64,000 bases of DNA from Haloarcula marismortui ATCC 43049 (GTDB lineage Archaea; Halobacteriota; Halobacteria; Halobacteriales; Haloarculaceae), in contig NC_006396.1 in NCBI RefSeq assembly GCF_000011085.1, forward strand, positions 558,001 to 622,000, given 5' to 3'. The translations under genes and the position numbers were made by a program. Shown here piece after piece: positions 23,845 to 31,708 of this stretch (the first letter of the stretch is position 1; each line of letters starts with the position of its first letter). Under the pieces are notes generated by a model. The model made no database searches. It saw only the letters and a program-made list of their open reading frames with translations, and was not told where the DNA came from.

Positions 23845-25929
23845 ATGACTCTAACGTTCGAACCGCTTGACGACCGTCCTGGGCTCGCGGTCATTGACCA
23901 GATCGAGCGCCAGCGCTACCGGATACACACGCCGACGCCAATCGCGCTCAGGGAGGCGGCGGCCGACGTGTTTCAGTATCCCGTCGGAGACGCTGTCCGG
24001 ATACGGACGCGCGCTATCGAACTACCGACGGTGGTCATGGTGTACGTCCGTGACGACGACGGAGCGATAGCCGCCGAGGTTGCGCAGTTCGAGTCTGAGA
24101 CGCTGCCGGCGGATGACTACGTCCTTGACCCGCTGACGCAGATCAAGCCGTATATGCGGGTCGAGGACGCCGAAGTCGAGGTCACCGTCGACTCGGACCG
24201 GACCCGAATCGAGTTCGACGCTCCGACGGACCTGCTCATCGGCGCTCGCTCCCAGCACGACCGGCCGGCTGCCACGGTCACGACGACCGAGCAGCCGGCT
24301 GACGTGATGGCCGCGGTCGAAACCTTCGGGTCGGCGCTCAAGGCCCACGACCCCGAGCGCTCCTATCCGACGCTCCGCGGCCACCCGCCGGCGCTTGAAA
24401 TCGGTGATACGCTGGACATCCCAGCGGATATCGACAGTCCGGATACCGGTGTCACGCTCGAACTCCCGCCCGATCTCGCGTCTATCTTCGTCGCCGCGCC
24501 GCTTTCGTACTACCTCGGAGCCTCGCTCGTCCCCGCATCCGAGCCACGGCTCACGACCGACACGGGATTTACGTACTCGCTCGATACCGCACGAGGCTTC
24601 GAATCCGAGGTCGGACGCACGCTCAAGCGTCTCTTCTTCCTCGATTGTGTCACACGCACTGAGGGGTTCCACCAGATCGACTTGCACGAGCGAGCAGCTA
24701 TCGAGCCCTACGTCGACCTCGACTTCCAGTCGCTGTACCAGCAACCACTGGCGGAGCAGGTCGCCACCTATCTGCAGGTCCCGTACGACGTTATTGAGGA
24801 CCACATCCCGAAGTGGCGGCTGACAACGCACATCGACCCGGTGCCGGCGAACGCGGAACAGCTCCCGTACGTCGTCGATGACCTCGCTATCGTCCGAACG
24901 CACCAGCAACAGCGGCTGAACCAGGCGAGCGTTCCGGCGGAGGCCGAGGCCGAGTTCACCCGCGACGATGTCATCACTCGTGCTGCGAGCTCCGACGCTG
25001 GCACCGCCACAGCCGAGACGGACTACGTCGAGCCACAGGCCCACGACTCACTCGAACAGGCCTGGATCGGGGACAGCATTCCTATCGGTGCGAGCAAGCT
25101 GACCAAAGCGGCGTTCGAACACCGACTCGACCGCGATACGAACGCCGAGGATATCACGATTCGAGTCGTCCAGAACGACGCCCGGATGGACGAGGAACGA
25201 CAGCTCGTCGACGAAGTGTATGGCACCCGCGACGACCTGCCGTTCGATGTCACGGTCCACGACAACCTGACGACGGCGGAACTCAGGACCGTTCTCACGA
25301 CCGATGCAGAGTTCTTCCACTACATCGGCCACACTGAACACGACGGCTTCGTCTGCTCCGACGGCAAGCTCGACGTGACGACGGTCGATTCGGTCGGCAT
25401 CGACACGTTCCTGTTGAACGCCTGCAACTCGTACAATCAGGGTCTCGGGCTTGTCGAAAAGGGTGCCATCGCCGGCATCGTCACGCTCAACGAAGTCCTG
25501 AACGACGGCGCGGTTCGCATCGGCGAGGCGGTTGCCCGACTGTTGAACTGTGGGTTCCCTCTTCGAGCGGCGCTTACTATTGCACGCAAAAAGAGCGTTC
25601 TTGGTGGACAATATATCGTTGTTGGCGACGGCGGAGTGACAGTTGCACAAACAGAGAACGGGACACCGAATCTATTGGATGTCTCTGCCACTACGGCAGG
25701 GTACAACGTAGAAATGAAGGCGTATTCGATGGATAACAAAGGCTTAGGAGCCATCGTATTTCCGTTTTTTGAGGAATGTGAAGAGTACTTTTTAGCGCCG
25801 GGGTCGGTTGGGAGTTTCAATATTTCTAGCTCTGAACTATCCGAGTTCCTTCAGATGCAGCAAGTACCTGTTAAAGCTGATGGAGATCTCTATTGGAGTG
25901 ACTCGATGGAACTCGAAGATATCAGCTGA
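23845..25929 (+). CDS. CHAT-domain (caspase-like) protein
   Basis: A 694-residue protein. The C-terminal half from about residue 410 is a CHAT domain, a clan CD cysteine peptidase related to caspases and gingipain. The catalytic dyad appears as His496 in FHYIGHTEHDG and Cys527 in LLNACNSYNQG, 31 residues apart as in the family, followed by AIAGIVTLNEVLNDGAVRIG. The first about 400 residues are a beta-rich region I cannot assign. The last about 110 residues (from about 25600) are encoded by clearly AT-richer DNA with different codon choice, as if recombined. I took the ATG at 23845, which follows an AT-rich promoter. A 43-residue hydrophobic peptide gene is convergent just downstream. No signal peptide is seen, so it should act in the cytoplasm. 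Confidence 0.82.
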   Translation: MTLTFEPLDDRPGLAVIDQIERQRYRIHTPTPIALREAAADVFQYPVGDAVRIRTRAIELPTVVMVYVRDDDGAIAAEVAQFESETLPADDYVLDPLTQIKPYMRVEDAEVEVTVDSDRTRIEFDAPTDLLIGARSQHDRPAATVTTTEQPADVMAAVETFGSALKAHDPERSYPTLRGHPPALEIGDTLDIPADIDSPDTGVTLELPPDLASIFVAAPLSYYLGASLVPASEPRLTTDTGFTYSLDTARGFESEVGRTLKRLFFLDCVTRTEGFHQIDLHERAAIEPYVDLDFQSLYQQPLAEQVATYLQVPYDVIEDHIPKWRLTTHIDPVPANAEQLPYVVDDLAIVRTHQQQRLNQASVPAEAEAEFTRDDVITRAASSDAGTATAETDYVEPQAHDSLEQAWIGDSIPIGASKLTKAAFEHRLDRDTNAEDITIRVVQNDARMDEERQLVDEVYGTRDDLPFDVTVHDNLTTAELRTVLTTDAEFFHYIGHTEHDGFVCSDGKLDVTTVDSVGIDTFLLNACNSYNQGLGLVEKGAIAGIVTLNEVLNDGAVRIGEAVARLLNCGFPLRAALTIARKKSVLGGQYIVVGDGGVTVAQTENGTPNLLDVSATTAGYNVEMKAYSMDNKGLGAIVFPFFEECEEYFLAPGSVGSFNISSSELSEFLQMQQVPVKADGDLYWSDSMELEDIS

Positions 25930-25992
25930 CTTTGTATTTGCTTCCGTGAAGAATGAGACGCTGATAATTGCTAATACTGCCAGTTCTATGCT

Positions 25993-26124
25993 TTATGGTC
26001 CAATATAGATATTGTTATTAGCTGCTGCAGTCCCTGCCTGTGACAGTAACATCAGGAGGGTGAACAGTGCGCCGGCCATTTTTGGGTGCTCTGCGAGGTA
26101 TTCGCGCATGGTGGTATCTGACAT
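25993..26124 (-). CDS. 43-residue secreted or membrane micropeptide (DUF7503-like)
   Basis: A very short gene from ATG 26124 to TAA 25993-25995. It encodes 43 residues: a polar start with SDTTMREYLAEHPK, one hydrophobic stretch AGALFTLLMLLSQAGTA, and a short tail NNNIYIGP. The Ala-x-Ala-Ala site just before the tail looks like a signal-peptidase site, which would release an octapeptide; alternatively it stays as a one-pass membrane peptide. I recall it as a haloarchaeal micropeptide family (DUF7503), with moderate certainty. A TATA-like AAATTTAATTAT (about 26151-26163) lies about 30 bases upstream. It is convergent with the CHAT gene, 63 bases away. Confidence 0.65.
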   Translation of the reverse strand: MSDTTMREYLAEHPKMAGALFTLLMLLSQAGTAAANNNIYIGP

Positions 26125-26666
26125 GATACAATTTGGATGTTGGGTGGGAGATAATTAAATTTATTTGAAAAGTACCTACATATTATATGTTGTATTAAGG
26201 ATAGAATTAAAAGATAAATCCAGAAAACAACCGACACAAGAGTTAAATCGCGTATTTAGTGGGAAAATTACACGCGCAGGTCGTATGTACGCATGAGAAG
26301 ACGCTAGCGATACCCCCCATCAGTAACGTTTAGTAGGCAGGTATGTAACTGACAATCAGGGTTGTGTATTGATGTATGAATGGAAATTAACTGATGACTA
26401 TCCGAAATATAGACATCCTACCGGCTCCCTTCAGTTGCCGGACGTAGGGTGGTCGAGGTATACAACGATCGCTACTTTCTTGATGCAATTGATGATCACT
26501 GGTGGCTTTGTCGGCAGCACCGGGGGGAAAGATGGCTTCTGAGGAACAGTGGCGGCTCGGAGACAAGACAGTGGAGCTCTCCAGTGCAGCCATCAGCGGG
26601 AGCCGACGCGTGGCAACGCGGCATACACCGCTTCTCCGGACTGAATCAGTAGACCGACGCGACGAG
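26125..26666. other. AT-rich intergenic patch, possible remnant
   Basis: This 542-base stretch is much richer in A and T than its surroundings, mainly up to about 26430. It holds the micropeptide promoter and no intact gene. From ATG 26372 a 56-codon frame starts MYEWKLTDDYPKYRHPTGS and ends at 26540-26542. A different frame from about 26449 continues as VEVYNDRYFLDAIDDHWW and on. Joined by a frame change, these would read like one ordinary protein N-terminus, so a decayed gene is possible. Confidence 0.4.
26372..26574 (+). pseudogene. Possible frameshifted small gene
   Basis: Two reading frames, joined near 26446-26452, give a composite that looks protein-like: MYEWKLTDDYPKYRHPTGS and LQLPD, then VEVYNDRYFLDAIDDHWW and LCRQHRGERWLLR. 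Neither frame alone has a sensible end. I recognise no family. The end coordinate is approximate. It could equally be a chance pattern in non-coding AT-rich DNA. Confidence 0.3.
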
Positions 26667-27476
26667 ATGCGGGCAGAGGTCCCGATTCCGCTGGCGAAAG
26701 TCGAGCAGTCCCAGCAGTGTACCGTGTTGCACGTCGACGACGACCCACAGGTGGGTGAACTGGTCGAGGTGTATCTCGAACGGATCAACGACGACTTCGA
26801 TGTCGTGACGAAGACCAGCGCCGTTGCCGCGCTCGATTTCCTCCGGACAGAGCAGGTCGACTGTATCGTCAGCGATTACGATATGCCAAACACCGATGGG
26901 CTGGAGTTTCTGGAACTCGTCCGCGAGCAGTATCAGGATATCCCATTTATTCTGTTCACTGGCAAAGGTAGCGAAGAGATCGCGAGCGAGGCAATCGCGT
27001 CGGGCGTTACGGACTACATGCAGAAGGGAGGGCGGTCAGACACATACGATGTTCTCGCCAACCGAATCGAAAATGCCGTCGAGCAACATCGAACCGAGCA
27101 GCGGTTCTGGAACGCCCTCTCGTGGTATCAACGGCTCGTCGAACAGGAGCTGGCGGGCGTCTGTATCATTCAGGACGGGACGTTTGTCTACGTGAACCAG
27201 AAGCTGGCCGACATTTTCAGCTATGACCAGAGTGAACTCATCGACGAATCCCCGGCTCTCCTCACGGCAGAGGGCGACGGCGACCGACTTCCCGAGTCAC
27301 TCCGAGCAGCGGACTCAGACGAGCTCGATACGTTCCATTCGAAGTTTGAGGGCCGACAGGCCAACGGCGAAACGCGGACCATCGAGGTCTCCGGCGGGTC
27401 CATCGAGTACGATGGCGAACCGGCGTGGATCGGTGTGCTTCGAGACGCTGAAACCAACCCCGATATTGGCGAGTGA
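26667..27476 (+). CDS. Receiver domain plus PAS domain protein
   Basis: A 269-residue two-domain signalling protein. The receiver has the acidic pocket HVDDDPQ, the phospho-acceptor Asp in CIVSDYDMPNTDG, the Thr in ILFTGKG, and the conserved Lys in YMQKGG. The PAS domain follows at about residues 150-260 (GVCIIQDGTFVYVNQKLADIFSY). No histidine kinase or DNA-binding domain is present, so it probably acts by protein contact, as many haloarchaeal receiver-PAS proteins do. The ATG at 26667 gives a normal short lead into the receiver; ATGs upstream (26532) would add an unstructured stretch. No kinase gene is nearby. Confidence 0.85.
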   Translation: MRAEVPIPLAKVEQSQQCTVLHVDDDPQVGELVEVYLERINDDFDVVTKTSAVAALDFLRTEQVDCIVSDYDMPNTDGLEFLELVREQYQDIPFILFTGKGSEEIASEAIASGVTDYMQKGGRSDTYDVLANRIENAVEQHRTEQRFWNALSWYQRLVEQELAGVCIIQDGTFVYVNQKLADIFSYDQSELIDESPALLTAEGDGDRLPESLRAADSDELDTFHSKFEGRQANGETRTIEVSGGSIEYDGEPAWIGVLRDAETNPDIGE

Positions 27477-27694
27477 ATCGCCGTTTGACTGCTGTGTGCT
27501 GCTCGCTGGCTCGTACGGTTTTGCAGGGTACTTCTCAGCTACGCGATAATCGATCGGTGGCCGGTCCACTGTCCTGCTGTTGACTGTCCCTGTTACGAGA
27601 TATCAGCTCTCTCACGAAGGCGAGAGTTGTCACAGACGAACAGCCGACAGTATAAGCACAATCCCTTTGCACCGTCCACTCCTACCGTAGTATA

Positions 27695-28639
27695 ATGTCG
27701 GAGTGCGATGCCTGTGGAAAGCAGGAGAACATGCCGTACCAGTGTGGGCACTGTGGGGGGACCTACTGTGCGGAACACCGGCTTCCCGAGGCCCACGATT
27801 GCCCCGGACTGGACAACTGGAGCGATCCGGGCGGCGTGTTCGACAGCGGGTTCGACGAGAGTGTAAATACTGGCCAGACATCAGGGAGCGGCGGTGTCGC
27901 CGACCGGTTCGGTATCGACACCGGGCCCGGTGGTCCGCTGGCGTACTTCCGGGGGAACGTCACGTATCTGTTCCTGGCGATTATGGGAATTGTGTTCATT
28001 CTCGAACATATTGTTATCCTCTCGCTTGGCCGCGAAGCGTTCCAGACGCTGTTCGTTCTCCATCCGAACAACCCTGAGTACGTCTGGACCTGGGTTACGT
28101 CCGTGTTCTCACACGCCCCCTTCGGATTCTATCACATCTTCGGAAACGGGATTATCATCTACTTCTTCGGCCGACTCGTCGAGCAGCAGATCGGGTCGAA
28201 GAAGTTCGCGGTCTTCTTCCTCGTGTCCGGCGCGCTGGCAGGCCTCGGACAGATCGCAATCCAGACGGTGCAGGGAACGTCTGCTGGTGTCCTCGGAGCC
28301 AGTGGCGCGGCGCTGGCGATCATGGCGTTCCTGACGGTCCTGAAACCGGACCTCCGCGTCTACCTGTACTTCCTGATTCCCGTCCCGATCTGGGCGATCA
28401 CCGGCTTCTACTTCCTGTTGAGCATCTTCGGGTCGCTCAATCCGATGGGGGCCGGCCTGCTTGGTGGCAACATCGCGCATCTCGCCCATCTTATCGGCCT
28501 CATCATCGGGCTCTGGTACGGCCAGAAAATCAAGGGCCAGACCCGGATGCCCGGCCAGATACAGTTCGGCGGTGGCGGCGGCCCCGGCGGCCCTGGTGGA
28601 CCGGGCGGTCCCGGCGGTCCGGGCCGGCGTCGTCCATGA
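27695..28639 (+). CDS. AN1-type zinc finger fused to rhomboid protease
   Basis: A 314-residue protein with three parts. Residues 1-40 are an AN1-type zinc finger with cysteine pairs CDAC and CGHC, then CAEH and HDC. Residues 85-280 are a rhomboid intramembrane serine protease with HxxxN at 147-151, the catalytic Ser203 in GASG, and His265 in AHLAHLIGL. The C-terminus is a Gly/Pro-rich tail of GGP repeats ending in Arg-Arg-Arg-Pro. Rhomboids cut membrane segments of client proteins; the AN1 finger could recruit substrates, by analogy with eukaryotic AN1 proteins. It overlaps the endonuclease V gene by ATGA. Confidence 0.9.
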   Translation: MSECDACGKQENMPYQCGHCGGTYCAEHRLPEAHDCPGLDNWSDPGGVFDSGFDESVNTGQTSGSGGVADRFGIDTGPGGPLAYFRGNVTYLFLAIMGIVFILEHIVILSLGREAFQTLFVLHPNNPEYVWTWVTSVFSHAPFGFYHIFGNGIIIYFFGRLVEQQIGSKKFAVFFLVSGALAGLGQIAIQTVQGTSAGVLGASGAALAIMAFLTVLKPDLRVYLYFLIPVPIWAITGFYFLLSIFGSLNPMGAGLLGGNIAHLAHLIGLIIGLWYGQKIKGQTRMPGQIQFGGGGGPGGPGGPGGPGGPGRRRP

Positions 28640-29451
28640 CGGTGCACCCGGTTCGCCCCGAATTCGTTCCCGACCCGTCGCTCTCGCAGACTGAGATGGA
28701 GGAGTTGCAACGTGATATCGCGGCGGCGGCGCGGTTCGAGGACGAGATGGACGTTTTGCCCGAGGCGATCACGCGCACCGGAGATGCACCGGACGTCGAC
28801 CAGACGACACTGAGCACCAGCGCCGACGACCGAACGGAGCCGCCATTCATCGCTGGCGTCGACCAAGCGTTCGTCGACGACAAGGCCGTCTCGGCGATTG
28901 TCGTGCTACAGAACGGTGAGGTCATCGAGCGAGTCAGCGCCGTCGAACGCACCGAGATTCCGTACATTCCCGGCCTGCTGTCGTTCCGTGAGGGCGGCGC
29001 AATTCTGGCCGCGTTTGCGGAGCTAGAGACTGACCCCGACGTGGTACTTGTCGACGGTAGTGGCCGCATCCACTTCCGGGAAGCCGGGCTGGCGACACAC
29101 ATCGGCGTCACGCTGGACGTGCCGGCCGTCGGCGTCGCAAAGAACCTCCTCTGTGGCACACCGGAGCAGTCCCTCGACGAGAGATACCCGGAAGGGACGC
29201 GGATTCCGATTACAGCCGACGACAGCGTCGAGACCTGCCCCGACGGGACAGTAATTGGCCACGCACTCCAGACGCGCCAGTACGACTCACCGAATCGGCA
29301 CATCAACCCGCTCATCGTCAGTCCCGGCCATCGCGTCAGCGCAAGCACGGCGGCGGATATCGTCGAAGCTACCGCCGACGGCTACAAGCTCCCCGAGCCG
29401 ACCCGGCTGGCCGACAGCTACGCCGACGAGGCAAAGGCAACCGTCGAGTAG
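28636..29451 (+). CDS. nfi: Endonuclease V
   Basis: A 271-residue endonuclease V, which nicks DNA next to deaminated bases such as inosine. The family core AGVDQAFVDDKAVSAIVVL begins near residue 73, followed by ERTEIPYIPGLLSFREG, VVLVDGSGRIHFREAGLATHIG with the catalytic Asp, and GVAKNLLCG. About 60 residues of acidic N-terminal sequence precede the core, longer than in bacteria. Its ATG overlaps the rhomboid stop (ATGA), so the two are co-translated although their roles look unrelated. Confidence 0.92.
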   Translation: MTVHPVRPEFVPDPSLSQTEMEELQRDIAAAARFEDEMDVLPEAITRTGDAPDVDQTTLSTSADDRTEPPFIAGVDQAFVDDKAVSAIVVLQNGEVIERVSAVERTEIPYIPGLLSFREGGAILAAFAELETDPDVVLVDGSGRIHFREAGLATHIGVTLDVPAVGVAKNLLCGTPEQSLDERYPEGTRIPITADDSVETCPDGTVIGHALQTRQYDSPNRHINPLIVSPGHRVSASTAADIVEATADGYKLPEPTRLADSYADEAKATVE

Positions 29452-29506
29452 CTCGTTCGGATAACCGACAGTATAACTTCCCGGGGTGTGTTCTCCCGGC
29501 CAACAC

Positions 29507-30331
29507 ATGGCGAAGACGGTGCTGATTACGGGGGCGTCCTCGGGTATCGGGCGGGCGAGTGCCGAGGCGTTCCTGGCCGACGACTGGACTGTCTGGGCGA
29601 CCGCCCGCGAGGAATCGGACATCGAAGACCTCGAAGATGCAGGCTGTAAAACCGCTGAGCTTGACGTGACGAACCCGCGGGAGTGCGAGCGGGTCGTTGA
29701 GGCGCTTATCGAGTCCGAAGGGCGACTCGACTGCCTGATAAACAACGCCGGCTATGCGCAGTTCGGCGCGGTTGAGGATGTGTCGACGGCGGACCTGCAC
29801 GACCAGTTTGACGTGAACCTCTACGGCCCGCACCGACTCATCCGTGAAGCGCTCCCGCACATGCGGGCTCGCGAGAACGGAACCATCGTGAACGTCTCCA
29901 GCGTCGCGGGCCGTATCGCCTTCCCCAATCAGGGTAGCTACGCCGCCTCGAAGTTCGCGCTGGAGGGACTCAGTGACGCGCTCCGGATGGAGGTCGAGGA
30001 GTTCGGCATCGACGTGGTGCTCGTCGAACCCGGGCCGGTTGAGACCAACTTCGACAACCGCGCCGACGAGGAACTCGATGACCTTGATACGTCCGGCGCG
30101 TACGACTGGCTGTATCAAGCCCACGAGGATTCGAACCTCGTCGGCATTCAGGACGCGCTCTCTGTCACGCCTGGGACAGTTGCGCTGACTATCCGTGACG
30201 CTGCCAACGCCAGCGACCCTGAACCGCGGTATCCGGTCGGACAGGGCGCACAGCTACTGCTTATGCTCGATTACTTGCCGGCGCGGTGGCGCGACGCAGC
30301 GTTCGGTGTCATCCGGAAGCTGACACGCTAA
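29507..30331 (+). CDS. Short-chain dehydrogenase/reductase
   Basis: A 274-residue classical SDR with TGASSGIG, NNAG, a catalytic Ser in NVSSVAG, and YAASK. The turn WATAREESD after the second strand suggests NADP binding. It resembles the group that includes oxidoreductases acting on retinol or steroid-like alcohols, but the substrate is unknown. The ATG at 29507 starts MAKTVLITG, and a TATA-like GTATAACTT lies at about 29471-29479. It is a single gene, convergent with the ArsA-family ATPase. Confidence 0.88.
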   Translation: MAKTVLITGASSGIGRASAEAFLADDWTVWATAREESDIEDLEDAGCKTAELDVTNPRECERVVEALIESEGRLDCLINNAGYAQFGAVEDVSTADLHDQFDVNLYGPHRLIREALPHMRARENGTIVNVSSVAGRIAFPNQGSYAASKFALEGLSDALRMEVEEFGIDVVLVEPGPVETNFDNRADEELDDLDTSGAYDWLYQAHEDSNLVGIQDALSVTPGTVALTIRDAANASDPEPRYPVGQGAQLLLMLDYLPARWRDAAFGVIRKLTR

Positions 30332-30348
30332 TCACCGCCCCGCTCAGT

Positions 30349-31437
30349 TTAGTCCAGACAGGCCGCCACAACCGACAGCAGTCGCTCGCCGCGCACTTCT
30401 TCGGCGAACAGCGGCACACGGCGTACGTCGTGGCCGCGGAACATGTCCTGTGACCGGGCCAGGGCGTCTTGCTGTACCTGCCAGCGCCGCGCGCAGAACT
30501 CGCAGTCGGCGTGGTTCGGGCCGGCGATGTCCACGTCCTCGCCAAGCACCTCGCTCGGGTCTTGCATCACTCGATTGACGACGACGGTGCTGACGGGGAT
30601 GTTGAACTCGCCGAGTTGGGCGAGCAGACGCTCGGATTCGACAACGGACAGTTCCTCGGGCACCATCACGATGCGGAAATCCGTCCTTTGTGGGTCCTGT
30701 AGAATCCCCCGGAGGTGCTCAATGCGGTCCGAAAGCTCCTGCAGGTCCTCGATGCCGGCCTCGGCGTCGACGTCCTGATCGTCGCCGAACATGCCGGTGA
30801 GGTTGTCCATCATCCCGGAGAAGCGCTCGCGGAGCTGGAGGATCTTCCCGACCATCGAATCCATCGTCTCTGGGAGTTCCAGCAACCGGAGCGTGTGGCC
30901 GGTCGGGGCGGTGTCGATGACGACGCGGTCGAACCGGTCGTCGTCGACATAATCCAGCAGGAGGCGAAGGGCCGCGGCTTCGTCGGCTCCGGGCATCGAC
31001 CCGCCGAGAAGTCCCTCCTCACCGCCGATCGGGTCCTCGGCCTGACCTGCGCCCGCTGCACCGCCTGCACCTCCGCCAAACATCCCGTCGCCGCCGAGCA
31101 GTTCGCCCACGCCACCCAGTGCGTCCTCCTCGACACCGAGCGGTCCCTCGCCGACGGCGGCCTCCGGGTCGATCTCCGCGGCGTACAGTGGGATGTCCTC
31201 GCGGATGCGCGTCGGCGTTGCCGGGATATCCGCATCCAGCGTGTCCGACAGGGAGTGGGCAGGGTCCGTAGAGACGACGAGCGTCGCCGTGTCGTCGCGC
31301 GCGGAGGCCAGCGCGGTGGCCGCAGCACACGTTGTCTTGCCGACGCCGCCTTTTCCGCCGTAGAGGACGTACTCCGCCGCATCGATTCCTGCGGGTGCAT
31401 TAATATCGTCGACCGCTTCGACGTCGAGTTCGCTCAT
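30349..31437 (-). CDS. ArsA/Get3-family ATPase
   Basis: A 362-residue P-loop ATPase of the ArsA/Get3 family, with the deviant Walker A GGKGGVGKTTC at about residues 27-37 and the switch residues STDPAHSLSDTL. It has the CEFC pair of Get3, which holds zinc at the dimer interface, and an internal Gly/Met-rich stretch (DGMFGGGAGGAAGA) that may correspond to the client-binding region. Archaeal Get3 homologues probably deliver tail-anchored membrane proteins; arsenite export is less likely because no arsB is near. It ends tail-to-tail with an SDR gene. Confidence 0.9.
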   Translation of the reverse strand: MSELDVEAVDDINAPAGIDAAEYVLYGGKGGVGKTTCAAATALASARDDTATLVVSTDPAHSLSDTLDADIPATPTRIREDIPLYAAEIDPEAAVGEGPLGVEEDALGGVGELLGGDGMFGGGAGGAAGAGQAEDPIGGEEGLLGGSMPGADEAAALRLLLDYVDDDRFDRVVIDTAPTGHTLRLLELPETMDSMVGKILQLRERFSGMMDNLTGMFGDDQDVDAEAGIEDLQELSDRIEHLRGILQDPQRTDFRIVMVPEELSVVESERLLAQLGEFNIPVSTVVVNRVMQDPSEVLGEDVDIAGPNHADCEFCARRWQVQQDALARSQDMFRGHDVRRVPLFAEEVRGERLLSVVAACLD

Positions 31438-31488
31438 GCCAGAAGCTACGCTTGTCTGGCCTTGAGTACTTCCCGAAAAGGAGTTGTC

Positions 31489-31650
31489 CTACTGTCTCGA
31501 GGACCGCGCTTCACGGACATCCGCGCCGTCCCGGAGTTTGTCCTCACAGTTTGGACAGACCCGGGGGCCATGGCCTTCGACGGCTTCTGGTGTAAAAACC
31601 CGTACGTACTGCTCGGTTACAAATTCACCGCAGTTCTGACACTCGGGCAT
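31489..31650 (-). CDS. Small zinc-ribbon protein, DUF7563-like
   Basis: A 53-residue protein from ATG 31650 to TAG 31489-31491. It starts MPECQNCGEFVTEQYVRVFT and has CQNC and CPNC pairs about 27 residues apart, matching a treble-clef or zinc-ribbon knuckle that I recall as haloarchaeal DUF7563. A TATA element GCATATACATC (31672-31682 on this strand) lies about 26 bases before the start, supporting a leaderless message. It is 51 bases upstream of the ArsA-family gene on the same strand. Function unknown; possibly a nucleic-acid-binding or adapter protein. Confidence 0.75.
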   Translation of the reverse strand: MPECQNCGEFVTEQYVRVFTPEAVEGHGPRVCPNCEDKLRDGADVREARSSRQ

Positions 31651-31708
31651 CTATAGGTACACTCGTTCCACGATGTATATGCCTTCCGCTGCCAACGAAA
31701 TATTCCGG

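Noticed and set aside
28566..28636. GGC/GGT-rich tandem pattern
   Set aside because: This encodes the Gly/Pro tail of the rhomboid protein and needs no other explanation.
28530..29348. A 272-residue open frame on the minus strand
   Set aside because: Antisense to endonuclease V, rich in Ser/Arg, no motif.
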